A program made the translations under genes and the position numbers. From contig JACDGH010000159.1 in the NCBI GenBank assembly GCA_013815395.1, positions 1 through 6,232 on the forward strand: a stretch of 6,232 nt of DNA, written 5' to 3'. Each line of letters starts with the position of its first letter. The first letter of the stretch is position 1. Below, one piece after another: positions 1 through 5,755 of this stretch. Under the pieces are notes generated by a model. The model was not told the DNA's origin. It saw only the letters and a list, made by a program, of their open reading frames with translations, and did not search any database. Source of the DNA: Parachlamydiaceae bacterium. Lineage in GTDB: Bacteria; Chlamydiota; Chlamydiia; Chlamydiales; Parachlamydiaceae.

Positions 1-48
1 GCGAAGACCTCATGTTGAATGCGCCATGACTTCTCAAGGACTTACATT
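1..48. other. Flank downstream of dus, nothing assigned
   Basis: This short stretch lies beyond the dus stop codon. On the minus strand an ATG at 13-11 could begin a further gene running off the window edge, but only four codons would be visible and no convincing ribosome binding site precedes it. No terminator-like hairpin is visible. Confidence 0.4.
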
Positions 49-1095
49 CTAACATTCTTGTTCGCAGCTATCTTCATTATCAGAATTGCCACCATCTTCC
101 AAGTTACCCAAGGGGAAATTGAGAATCAGCTCTTTGACTACATCAGGATGTTCAGCACGGCTAATGGCATCGCGAAAGCCACGCGTACCAGAAGCTTTTT
201 TAAAATACCAACATCCCACGCGTCGCATATCTACAGCCACTCGTTTCGCATGATGATAATCAAGGGTACATAAAAAATGTTCTAGCAAGCCTTGCCGCCG
301 CCATTCCATCTCGCGCTCTAAAGGTTTTTCGCCAAGCAAATGCCGAATAATATCTTCTGCTACCCAAGGTTGACCCATTGTTCCACGTGCAACCAATACG
401 GCATCGCAGCCTGTATGCTCAAACATTTTTTGGGCGGAAAGGCCATCCATAACATCGCCATTTCCAATGATTTTAATCGTTTTGGCAACATCTTTACATT
501 CTTTAATATAATCCCAATTAGCAGGGCCCTTATATGCTTGTTTACGCGTCCGACCGTGAATGCAGATCGCTTTTGCACCCGCCTGTTCAGCAATTTGTGT
601 GATTAAAGGAGCGTTAATCTGAGATTCATCCCAACCTGCCCGAATTTTTACAGTCACAGGAATTTTCACAGCGGCCACCATATTAGCTAAAACTTCGCCA
701 ATTAAATTGGGAGTTTTTAGCATGCCAGATCCACTTCCATCTTTCGTGACCTTATCCACAGGGCATCCGCAATTTAAATCCACCACGTCAAACCCAAGAT
801 CTTCAATGATGCGCGCCGCCTGTCCAGCTAAAGCGGGCTTGCTGCCACAAAGCTGACCAACGATCGGATGCATTTTTTTATCGAAATCCAACATATGAAA
901 AGTGTTTTGATCGTGGCGCACTAAAGCATCCATTTTAACCATTTCGCAATACATAAGACCTGGCCGATATTTGGCCGACATCATCCGAAATGGATAGTCA
1001 GAACAACCAGCCAATGGCGCATAAAAAATATTGTTAGGCAACTGAAGATTACCTAATTGAAAGGAATGACTTAAAAATGATTTTGGGGAATTCAT
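49..1095 (-). CDS. dus: tRNA-dihydrouridine synthase (DusB-like)
   Basis: The product is a 348-residue FMN-dependent enzyme that reduces specific uridines in the tRNA D-loop to 5,6-dihydrouridine using NAD(P)H in the cytoplasm. The family signatures run in order along a TIM-barrel: the FMN-binding APLAGCSDYPFR at residues 26-37, DLNCGCP at 106-112 with the expected catalytic cysteine C111, a glycine-rich loop ending in GSGML near 122-126, VTVKIRAGWD at 147-156, IHGRTRKQAYKGPANWDYI at 179-197, IIGNGDV at 209-215 and VLVARGTMGQPWV at 233-245. Length is normal for the family. The last 18 residues (331-348) are acidic and look like a low-complexity tail outside the conserved fold. The gene follows the YggT gene after only 3 nt, so the two are probably co-transcribed; no clear Shine-Dalgarno is seen, which suggests translational coupling. 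The wording of residues 22-60 is chlamydia-like. Family assignment is secure; which uridine it modifies cannot be read from sequence. Confidence 0.96.
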   Translation of the reverse strand: MNSPKSFLSHSFQLGNLQLPNNIFYAPLAGCSDYPFRMMSAKYRPGLMYCEMVKMDALVRHDQNTFHMLDFDKKMHPIVGQLCGSKPALAGQAARIIEDLGFDVVDLNCGCPVDKVTKDGSGSGMLKTPNLIGEVLANMVAAVKIPVTVKIRAGWDESQINAPLITQIAEQAGAKAICIHGRTRKQAYKGPANWDYIKECKDVAKTIKIIGNGDVMDGLSAQKMFEHTGCDAVLVARGTMGQPWVAEDIIRHLLGEKPLEREMEWRRQGLLEHFLCTLDYHHAKRVAVDMRRVGCWYFKKASGTRGFRDAISRAEHPDVVKELILNFPLGNLEDGGNSDNEDSCEQEC

Positions 1096-1098
1096 AAA

Positions 1099-1362
1099 TT
1101 ATAACATCAAAACAAAGGATTTAAGCACGTATTCTAAAAAATTTAAAAATAAAAAAGCTACGATAGGACTCAAATCCATCATGCCCAAGGGGGGAATGAG
1201 TTTTCGAAAGATATTGAGATAGGGATCAGTATAGAATGCGATGAACCGCATGACACGTGTCTGCTGAAATTCAGGAAGCCAAGAGCTTAAAATCCGGATA
1301 AAAAGCATGACAAAATATACTAAAAACAATTTATCTATTACTTGAACAATCATAAATTTCAT
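1099..1362 (-). CDS. yggT: YggT-family integral membrane protein
   Basis: An 87-residue protein with two hydrophobic segments, roughly residues 10-29 and 64-87, separated by a basic loop. The loop carries the family signature: RILSSWLP at 23-30, then TDPYLNIFRKLIPPLGMMDLSPIVAFLFL at 45-73 (the TDPYL, IPPLG and DLSPI blocks are diagnostic). This corresponds to a single-repeat YggT; E. coli YggT is about twice as long, with two repeats. YggT/YlmG proteins are inner-membrane proteins of poorly defined role, often linked to cell division, osmotic stress or thylakoid biogenesis in different lineages. The chosen ATG (1362-1360) is the first in frame; a second Met at codon 4 (1353) is possible, and neither has a clear Shine-Dalgarno. 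A candidate promoter lies 33 nt upstream. Family assignment is firm, molecular function is unknown. Confidence 0.9.
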   Translation of the reverse strand: MKFMIVQVIDKLFLVYFVMLFIRILSSWLPEFQQTRVMRFIAFYTDPYLNIFRKLIPPLGMMDLSPIVAFLFLNFLEYVLKSFVLML

Positions 1363-1395
1363 TCGATATCAGGATTTAAATAGGTTTTGATAGTT

Positions 1396-1424
1396 ACTAT
1401 ACAATATCTTTAAATTATTGTCTT
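1396..1424 (-). promoter_or_regulatory. Candidate sigma-70-type promoter for yggT-dus
   Basis: Read on the minus strand, AAGACA (1424-1419, four of six matches to TTGACA) is followed by a 17-nt spacer and TATAGT (1401-1396, five of six matches to TATAAT). The -10 element lies 33 nt before the yggT ATG, a sensible leader length. Spacing is optimal but the -35 is weak, and AT-rich DNA gives such matches by chance. Confidence 0.4.
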
Positions 1425-1641
1425 TAGAAAAAGAACTTTTAAGGGCGGTTAATCTGCACGATCATAAAACAATAGCCATGAATGGAAGAAACTACGTTAA
1501 GCAGATTTGTAGTTGAAAAATAACATTGTTATAGCCGACAACGAGAGGAAGAATTTAATTATAAATCACAGCATCAACCTTGACTTTTCAAGTAAAATAA
1601 ATGAAAAAATTTAATGACATTACCTAGTTCTTAAACTCCAG

Positions 1642-1670
1642 TTGCTAAAAATCGTTATTAATCCGATAAT
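1642..1670 (+). promoter_or_regulatory. Candidate sigma-70-type promoter for the polyamine operon
   Basis: TTGCTA (1642-1647, four of six matches to TTGACA), a 17-nt spacer and GATAAT (1665-1670, five of six matches to TATAAT) form a well-spaced promoter. Transcription would begin near 1677, giving a leader of roughly 43 nt before speA. It is the best plus-strand candidate I found in the region. An isolated TTGACT at 1580-1585 has no acceptable -10 partner. Confidence 0.45.
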
Positions 1671-1673
1671 CGG
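1663..1673. promoter_or_regulatory. Palindrome CCGAT-A-ATCGG overlapping the speA -10
   Basis: A perfect 5-bp inverted repeat around a single central base overlaps the whole candidate -10 element of the speA promoter. Such placement suits a repressor operator, but the half-sites are short and I do not recognise the binding protein. It does not match the ARG box I know from E. coli. Chance occurrence cannot be excluded. Confidence 0.25.
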
Positions 1674-1702
1674 CACTTATTCTAACAATAACCGCTTTCT
1701 AT

Positions 1703-1709
1703 AAAGGAG
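1703..1709 (+). promoter_or_regulatory. Shine-Dalgarno of speA
   Basis: AAAGGAG ends 10 nt before the ATG at 1720 and is the strongest purine run in the leader. It fixes the start used here. Confidence 0.8.
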
Positions 1710-1719
1710 CTTATAATTC

Positions 1720-3624
1720 ATGGTTGATGGAGATGTCGTTAAAAGTCAAAATAATCTTGGAGATCAGTATCGCGTTCGTGCTTGGGGCTCGCCCTACTTT
1801 GATGTCAATACCAAAGGAAATGTGTCGGCTAAATTTCAACCTAATGGAAAAGCAGGCGATGTTTATGAATTAGTACAGTCCTTAGTTCAACGAGGTATTG
1901 AAGCACCTATTTTGATTCGTTTTGATGGCATTCTGCGCGATCGCATTCGTTGCATCCAGGGGGCCTTTGATGCGGCCATTAATGAATTTCGCTATGGGAA
2001 CACTTATCGACTAGCTTATCCAATTAAAGTCAACCAGCAACGCACTGTTGTCGATTTCATCCAAACGACAGGTAGTCCTCATCTCCTCGGTCTTGAGGTT
2101 GGCAGCAAGCCTGAATTAATTGCAGTATTGAGTATCAATGAAGCTGCTGGTTCCTTATTGCTGTGCAATGGTTATAAAGATGCGGAATACATTGAAATTG
2201 CCCTGTTAGCCACTAAAATTGGACGTCGCTCAATCATTATTATCGAACAATTTTACGAATTGCAATTGCTACTTGGGATAGCTGAAAAGTTGAATATTGA
2301 AGCCGAAATAGGCTTCCGCATGCGTCCTTTTAATAAAGGCAGCGGTCGCTGGCAATCCTCAGGCGGCGATATGGCTAAATTTGGTTTGAGCGCGCACGAA
2401 ATTAATCTTGCCATCGAACTCCTTAAAAAAGCCGGAAAAATTCATTGGGTAAAATTGCTTCATTTTCATTTAGGAAGTCAGATTCCCTCTATTGTTTCGG
2501 TCAAAAAAGCATTAAGCGAAGCTGCCCGCATGTATACTGAGCTAGCCCAAGAATGTCCTTCCATGTGTTTTTTTGATACCGGTGGCGGTCTTGGCGTGGA
2601 TTATGATGGATCGCGTTCTAGCACAGATTCCTCAATGGATTATACCGTTGAAGAATATGCCAGAGATGTAGTTTCGGCCATCGGTTCTGCCTGTGAAAAA
2701 GCAGAAGTGTCACCCCCTACCATTATATCAGAATCGGGACGCGCCCTGGTGGCTCATCATTCCGTGTTGATTACCGAAGTCATCGATGTGGCCCCTTGCC
2801 TAGACGCCGTGGAAAACCTACCTCCTCCTCCAAGCGATCAAGAAGTGCTCACTAGCCTTTTTACACTTTACCAAAATGTCAATCCGGATAATTGTCACGA
2901 GGTCCTACACGATGCACAAGAACTAAAAGAGCATATCTTTGAGTGCTTCGTGCATGGCAGCCTGAACTTAAAAGAGCGGGCCTACGCTGAGCAAGCGTAT
3001 AAATATTTAATCTCCAAGGTGCGCCACGTTTCGAAAGAACTGAACGAGGTTCCAGAAGAAATTAAAGATCTCGATAAACAGTTGTTAGATATTTACTTCT
3101 GCAATTTTTCTGTATTTCAATCTTTGCCGGATGCTTGGGCTATCGATCAACTCTTCCCGATCATGCCCATTCATCGCTTGAATGAAGAACCGAAGCGGCG
3201 TGGCTTTATTGCTGATCTAAGCTGCGATAGTGATGGAAAGATCGATAAATTTGTCAATAAACGGGGAACATCACACTATCTAAAATTGCATGAATATTTG
3301 GGCACTCCCTATTATCTTGGGGTCTTCTTTGTGGGTGCCTATCAAGAGATTTTAGGGGCACTGCATAACTTATTTGGCGATACTAATGCGGTACACGTCG
3401 ATCTGGATGAAGAAGGACAGTGGCAAATCAAACATGTGATCGAAGGCGATACGATTCGCGAGGTGCTTAACTATGTGCAATATGACCCTCATGATCTCAT
3501 TGAAAACCTCAGAAACTCTATCGAAAAATCATTGAAGCTTGGCCGCTTATCTCCTGCAGAATCTGCCAAATTACAAAAGAAATTCAAAGAAGCCTTGGAA
3601 AGCTACACATATTTAGTGGTTTAA
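1720..3624 (+). CDS. speA: Biosynthetic arginine decarboxylase (PLP-dependent)
   Basis: The 634-residue product decarboxylates L-arginine to agmatine, the entry step of the arginine route to putrescine. It is a fold-III PLP decarboxylase of the SpeA type, slightly shorter than the E. coli enzyme (about 658 residues). Visible landmarks are the N-terminal WGSPYFDVN (22-30), AYPIKVNQQ (99-107) with K103 as the expected PLP Schiff-base lysine, LGLEVGSKPEL (124-134), the KLLHFHLGSQ block (245-254), the phosphate-binding glycine run FDTGGGLGVDYDG (285-297), SESGRA (338-342 region), DLSCDSDGKID (499-509) with C502 as the likely active-site cysteine contributed across the dimer, and GAYQE followed by LHNLFGD (539-554). 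All key residues are present, so the enzyme should be active. A strong Shine-Dalgarno supports the start. It leads an operon with speB 16 nt downstream. This is not the pyruvoyl-type AaxB decarboxylase known from Chlamydia. Confidence 0.97.
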   Translation: MVDGDVVKSQNNLGDQYRVRAWGSPYFDVNTKGNVSAKFQPNGKAGDVYELVQSLVQRGIEAPILIRFDGILRDRIRCIQGAFDAAINEFRYGNTYRLAYPIKVNQQRTVVDFIQTTGSPHLLGLEVGSKPELIAVLSINEAAGSLLLCNGYKDAEYIEIALLATKIGRRSIIIIEQFYELQLLLGIAEKLNIEAEIGFRMRPFNKGSGRWQSSGGDMAKFGLSAHEINLAIELLKKAGKIHWVKLLHFHLGSQIPSIVSVKKALSEAARMYTELAQECPSMCFFDTGGGLGVDYDGSRSSTDSSMDYTVEEYARDVVSAIGSACEKAEVSPPTIISESGRALVAHHSVLITEVIDVAPCLDAVENLPPPPSDQEVLTSLFTLYQNVNPDNCHEVLHDAQELKEHIFECFVHGSLNLKERAYAEQAYKYLISKVRHVSKELNEVPEEIKDLDKQLLDIYFCNFSVFQSLPDAWAIDQLFPIMPIHRLNEEPKRRGFIADLSCDSDGKIDKFVNKRGTSHYLKLHEYLGTPYYLGVFFVGAYQEILGALHNLFGDTNAVHVDLDEEGQWQIKHVIEGDTIREVLNYVQYDPHDLIENLRNSIEKSLKLGRLSPAESAKLQKKFKEALESYTYLVV

Positions 3625-3640
3625 TAGGGCTTAAATTTAT

Positions 3641-4567
3641 ATGGAGAAACAAATTATGCAAGAATCCCCCGTGGGCATGGGACTTGGCGTCGCTGGACGC
3701 TATGCAGGCCTGCCAAATGAATTTAGTGACTTAGAGGCAGCTAAAATTGTACTTTTACCAGTGCCTTTTGACAAAACCACCACCTACCAAAAAGGTTCGG
3801 ATTTAGGCCCAGTTGCGCTCATCGAAGCCTCGCGCAATCTTGAGCTTTATGATATCGAAACAGAATTCGAAGTTTATAAAGTAGGCATTCACACAGCTGA
3901 ACCAGTGAGTTGCGAAACTTCTGAAGAGATGGTGGCAAATGTGTACAATTCCGTAGCGCAGTTTCTTAAGCTGAATAAATTTGTGGTGACAGTTGGCGGA
4001 GAACACTCTATTTCACCTGCTCCTATTCGCGCCTATGCTGAAAAATATCCTGGCTTAAGCATTCTTCAGTTGGATGCACATGCCGATCTACAGCCGGCTT
4101 ATGATGGCAATCCTCTTAGTCACGCATCTGCTATGTCTAGGGTAAAAGAAATTCCTGAAGTTGCCAACCTCATTGCAGTAGGCATTCGCAGCATGAGTAA
4201 CGATGAAGTCGAATTCATGGATAAACAATTAACATACTTTGCTCATGATATTTGGGATAAAGAAGCATGGATGGATCAAGTGGTAGAAAAGCTAGCAGAT
4301 AATGTCTATGTCACCTTAGATTTAGATGTATTCGATCCTTCTACTATGCCATCTACAGGCACACCTGAACCAGGCGGACTGGGATGGTATTCTATTCTAA
4401 AAATTCTAAAAAAAGTTGCTGGCAAAAGAAACATTGTAGGATTTGACATCGTTGAACTTTGTCCAAGCTCTACGGACAAATCCCCTGATTTCCTGGCCGC
4501 TAAATTAATTTATAAAATATTGAGCTATATTTTTGTGCCTCATCCCACCACAGGAGACTGTAAATGA
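3641..4567 (+). CDS. speB: Agmatinase-type ureohydrolase
   Basis: The 308-residue protein belongs to the arginase/agmatinase family of binuclear manganese ureohydrolases; with speA immediately upstream the likely reaction is agmatine to putrescine plus urea. Metal ligands are all visible: H122 in GGEHSIS (119-125), D145, H147 and D149 in LDAHADL (144-150), and D227 and D229 in LDLDVFDP (226-233). H161 in LSHASAMSRV and E243 in TGTPEPGG (239-246) are further conserved positions. The N-terminal VPFDKTTTYQKGSDLGP (41-57) is typical of the family. Length matches agmatinases. The gene starts 16 nt after speA and its TGA overlaps the next ATG. The start is uncertain: the first ATG (3641) has a weak AGGG 11 nt upstream, whereas an in-frame ATG at 3656 has GGAG at ideal distance, giving 303 residues. 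Substrate could alternatively be a longer guanidino compound such as aminopropylagmatine; the sequence alone does not decide. Confidence 0.93.
   Translation: MEKQIMQESPVGMGLGVAGRYAGLPNEFSDLEAAKIVLLPVPFDKTTTYQKGSDLGPVALIEASRNLELYDIETEFEVYKVGIHTAEPVSCETSEEMVANVYNSVAQFLKLNKFVVTVGGEHSISPAPIRAYAEKYPGLSILQLDAHADLQPAYDGNPLSHASAMSRVKEIPEVANLIAVGIRSMSNDEVEFMDKQLTYFAHDIWDKEAWMDQVVEKLADNVYVTLDLDVFDPSTMPSTGTPEPGGLGWYSILKILKKVAGKRNIVGFDIVELCPSSTDKSPDFLAAKLIYKILSYIFVPHPTTGDCK
3643..3646 (+). promoter_or_regulatory. GGAG favouring the internal speB start at 3656
   Basis: This GGAG lies inside the first codons of the longest speB frame and ends 9 nt before the in-frame ATG at 3656-3658. It is a better Shine-Dalgarno than the AGGG (3626-3629) available to the upstream ATG, and the five residues lost (MEKQI) precede the conserved fold. 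Confidence 0.45.
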
Positions 4568-5532
4568 CAATCCGTTCTTTTATGAAACATCACTTCCGAC
4601 ACTTTAATGCAGCCGTTTGTGTCGATGCCGCAGAAGCTTGGGTAACCCACTTAAATAACAACGGCAAAATGCTTGTTACCCTAGCAGGTGCTATGAGCAC
4701 AGCAGAACTGGGAATCTCCTTAGCTGAAATGATCCGTCAAGATAAAGTCCATGCCATCTGTTGCACCGGGGCCAATCTAGAAGAAGATATCTTCAATTTA
4801 GTGGCACATAGCCATTATGAACGCGTTCCGCATTATCGCTCTTTATCCGTCGAAGACGAATTAGACCTTTATGAACGTGGCATGAACCGGGTCACAGACA
4901 CCTGCATTCCTGAGCACGAAGCCATCCGCCGGATTGAAAAGGAAGTTTTATGTTTATGGCAAAAAGCTGAAAATGAGGGCAAGCGCTACTTTCCTTACGA
5001 ATATATGTATCAGTTGCTTGAATCGGGCTGCTTAAAAAAACATTATGAAATTGATCCGAAAAATTCCTGGATGATTGCTGCTCAAGAAAAAAACCTGCCC
5101 ATATTTACTCCAGGTTGGGAAGATTCAACTTTAGCAAATATTTTTGTATCACATGTAATTACTGGGGATCTAAAGAGTTGCGATTTAGTTAAATCGGGCG
5201 TCGAACAGATGCAGAAAATTGTCACCTGGTATCAGGAAGAGGCTAAAACTACATCCTTTGGTTTTTTTCAAATCGGTGGCGGTATTGCGGGGGATTTCCC
5301 TATTTGCGTCGTGCCTTTAATACGGCAAGATTTAGAACAGAGAGACATTCCATTATGGGGATATTTCTGCCAGATCAGTGATTCAACCACTTCCTTCGGA
5401 TCTTATAGTGGCGCTGTACCTAATGAGAAAATCAGCTGGGGTAAAATCGATGCCACTACTCCGCGTTTTGTGATTGAATCCGATGCCTCTATAGTTGCGC
5501 CCCTCATCTTCCAATACGTTCTTGAAAGCTAA
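4564..5532 (+). CDS. Bacterial deoxyhypusine synthase-like protein, probable (homo)spermidine-forming enzyme
   Basis: A 322-residue member of the deoxyhypusine synthase (DHS) fold, which uses NAD to oxidise a polyamine and transfers an aminobutyl group through a lysine imine. Blocks in order: TLAGAMSTAELG (39-50), CTGANLEEDIFNLV (67-80), LPIFTPGWEDSTLANI (178-193), FQIGGGIAGDFP (235-246) and SGAVPNEKISWGKI (282-295). K294 in SWGK matches the catalytic lysine of DHS (human K329), and E288 and W292 nearby are also kept. In contrast, the histidine after GGG and the aspartates just before SGA in eukaryotic DHS appear replaced (IAGDF; F278, Y281), so substrate handling differs. Bacteria lack eIF5A, and the operon supplies putrescine, so synthesis of homospermidine or another free polyamine is the favoured role; this is inference. 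AGGAG at 4552-4556, 7 nt before the ATG, and the ATGA overlap with speB support this start and translational coupling. Such genes are sometimes labelled 'deoxyhypusine synthase family' or homospermidine biosynthesis protein. Confidence 0.9.
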   Translation: MTIRSFMKHHFRHFNAAVCVDAAEAWVTHLNNNGKMLVTLAGAMSTAELGISLAEMIRQDKVHAICCTGANLEEDIFNLVAHSHYERVPHYRSLSVEDELDLYERGMNRVTDTCIPEHEAIRRIEKEVLCLWQKAENEGKRYFPYEYMYQLLESGCLKKHYEIDPKNSWMIAAQEKNLPIFTPGWEDSTLANIFVSHVITGDLKSCDLVKSGVEQMQKIVTWYQEEAKTTSFGFFQIGGGIAGDFPICVVPLIRQDLEQRDIPLWGYFCQISDSTTSFGSYSGAVPNEKISWGKIDATTPRFVIESDASIVAPLIFQYVLES

Positions 5533-5537
5533 TTGAA

Positions 5538-5576
5538 TATAACGTGAAATTTCTTAAAATGAAATTTCACGTTATA
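5538..5576 (+). terminator. Perfect 16-bp stem-loop after the polyamine operon
   Basis: Arms at 5538-5553 and 5561-5576 are exact reverse complements around a 7-nt loop (ttaaaat), starting 5 nt after the stop of the last operon gene. Position and perfect pairing fit a transcription terminator or 3'-end stabiliser. The stem is AT-rich and no long T run follows it, so it is not a textbook intrinsic terminator. Its symmetry would also act on the other strand. Confidence 0.55.
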
Positions 5577-5639
5577 AATCTATCTGAGTCTAAAGTATCT
5601 TTGACATTATTATAATATAACCGTTAAAAATTTTTAAAA

Positions 5640-5755
5640 GATATAAAGATATAAAGATATAAAGATATAAAGATATAACGATATAACGATATAACGATAT
5701 AACGATATAACGATATAACGATATAAAGATGTAACGATATAACGATATAACGATA
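5640..5755. repeat. Octamer tandem array, 14 units (gatataaa / gatataac)
   Basis: Fourteen contiguous 8-bp units occupy 5640-5751, followed by a partial unit gata at 5752-5755. The first four units are gatataaa; the next six (5672-5719) are gatataac; unit 11 (5720-5727) returns to gatataaa; unit 12 (5728-5735) is the variant gatgtaac; units 13 and 14 are gatataac. The array is bracketed by near-identical A/T-rich dodecamers, taaaaattttta at 5625-5636 and taaaaaatttta at 5754-5765. A simple-sequence array of this type expands and contracts by slippage and is probably strain-variable. On the minus strand the units have no stop codon, producing an artificial hydrophobic open frame. Confidence 0.95.

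Larger units (their letters stand above)
1363..1719. other. Divergent intergenic region between yggT-dus and speA
   Basis: This 357-nt AT-rich region separates two divergently transcribed units. It contains a candidate minus-strand promoter close to yggT (1396-1424), and a candidate plus-strand promoter, a small palindrome and the Shine-Dalgarno of speA close to the other end. The middle, about 1430-1640, contains only very short open frames (for example a 12-codon frame from 1474) without ribosome binding sites. A 7-bp inverted repeat (aatctgc / gcagatt, the latter at 1501-1507) spaced by about 45 nt is too weak to call. No tRNA or structured RNA was recognised. Confidence 0.6.

Noticed and set aside
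19..273. Plus-strand open frame of 84 codons inside dus
   Set aside because: It lies antisense to the conserved 3' part of dus, has no family motifs and no convincing ribosome binding site.
340..606. Plus- and minus-strand open frames of 77-88 codons within dus
   Set aside because: Both are out-of-frame shadows of a strongly conserved gene, without recognisable domains.
1474..1512. Short open frame of 12 codons in the divergent intergenic region as a leader peptide
   Set aside because: It has no Shine-Dalgarno, no run of regulatory codons and no following attenuator hairpin.
1580..1608. TTGACT at 1580-1585 as the speA promoter -35
   Set aside because: The correctly spaced downstream hexamers (TGAAAA, GAAAAA) are poor -10 elements; the TTGCTA/GATAAT pair is better.
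3803..4006. Minus-strand open frame of 67 codons inside speB
   Set aside because: It is antisense to essential metal-binding parts of the agmatinase and shows no protein family features.
5640..5755. CRISPR array or replication iterons
   Set aside because: Units are 8 bp with no spacers, so not CRISPR. There is no replication initiator gene or DnaA box, and the unit length is too short for typical iterons.
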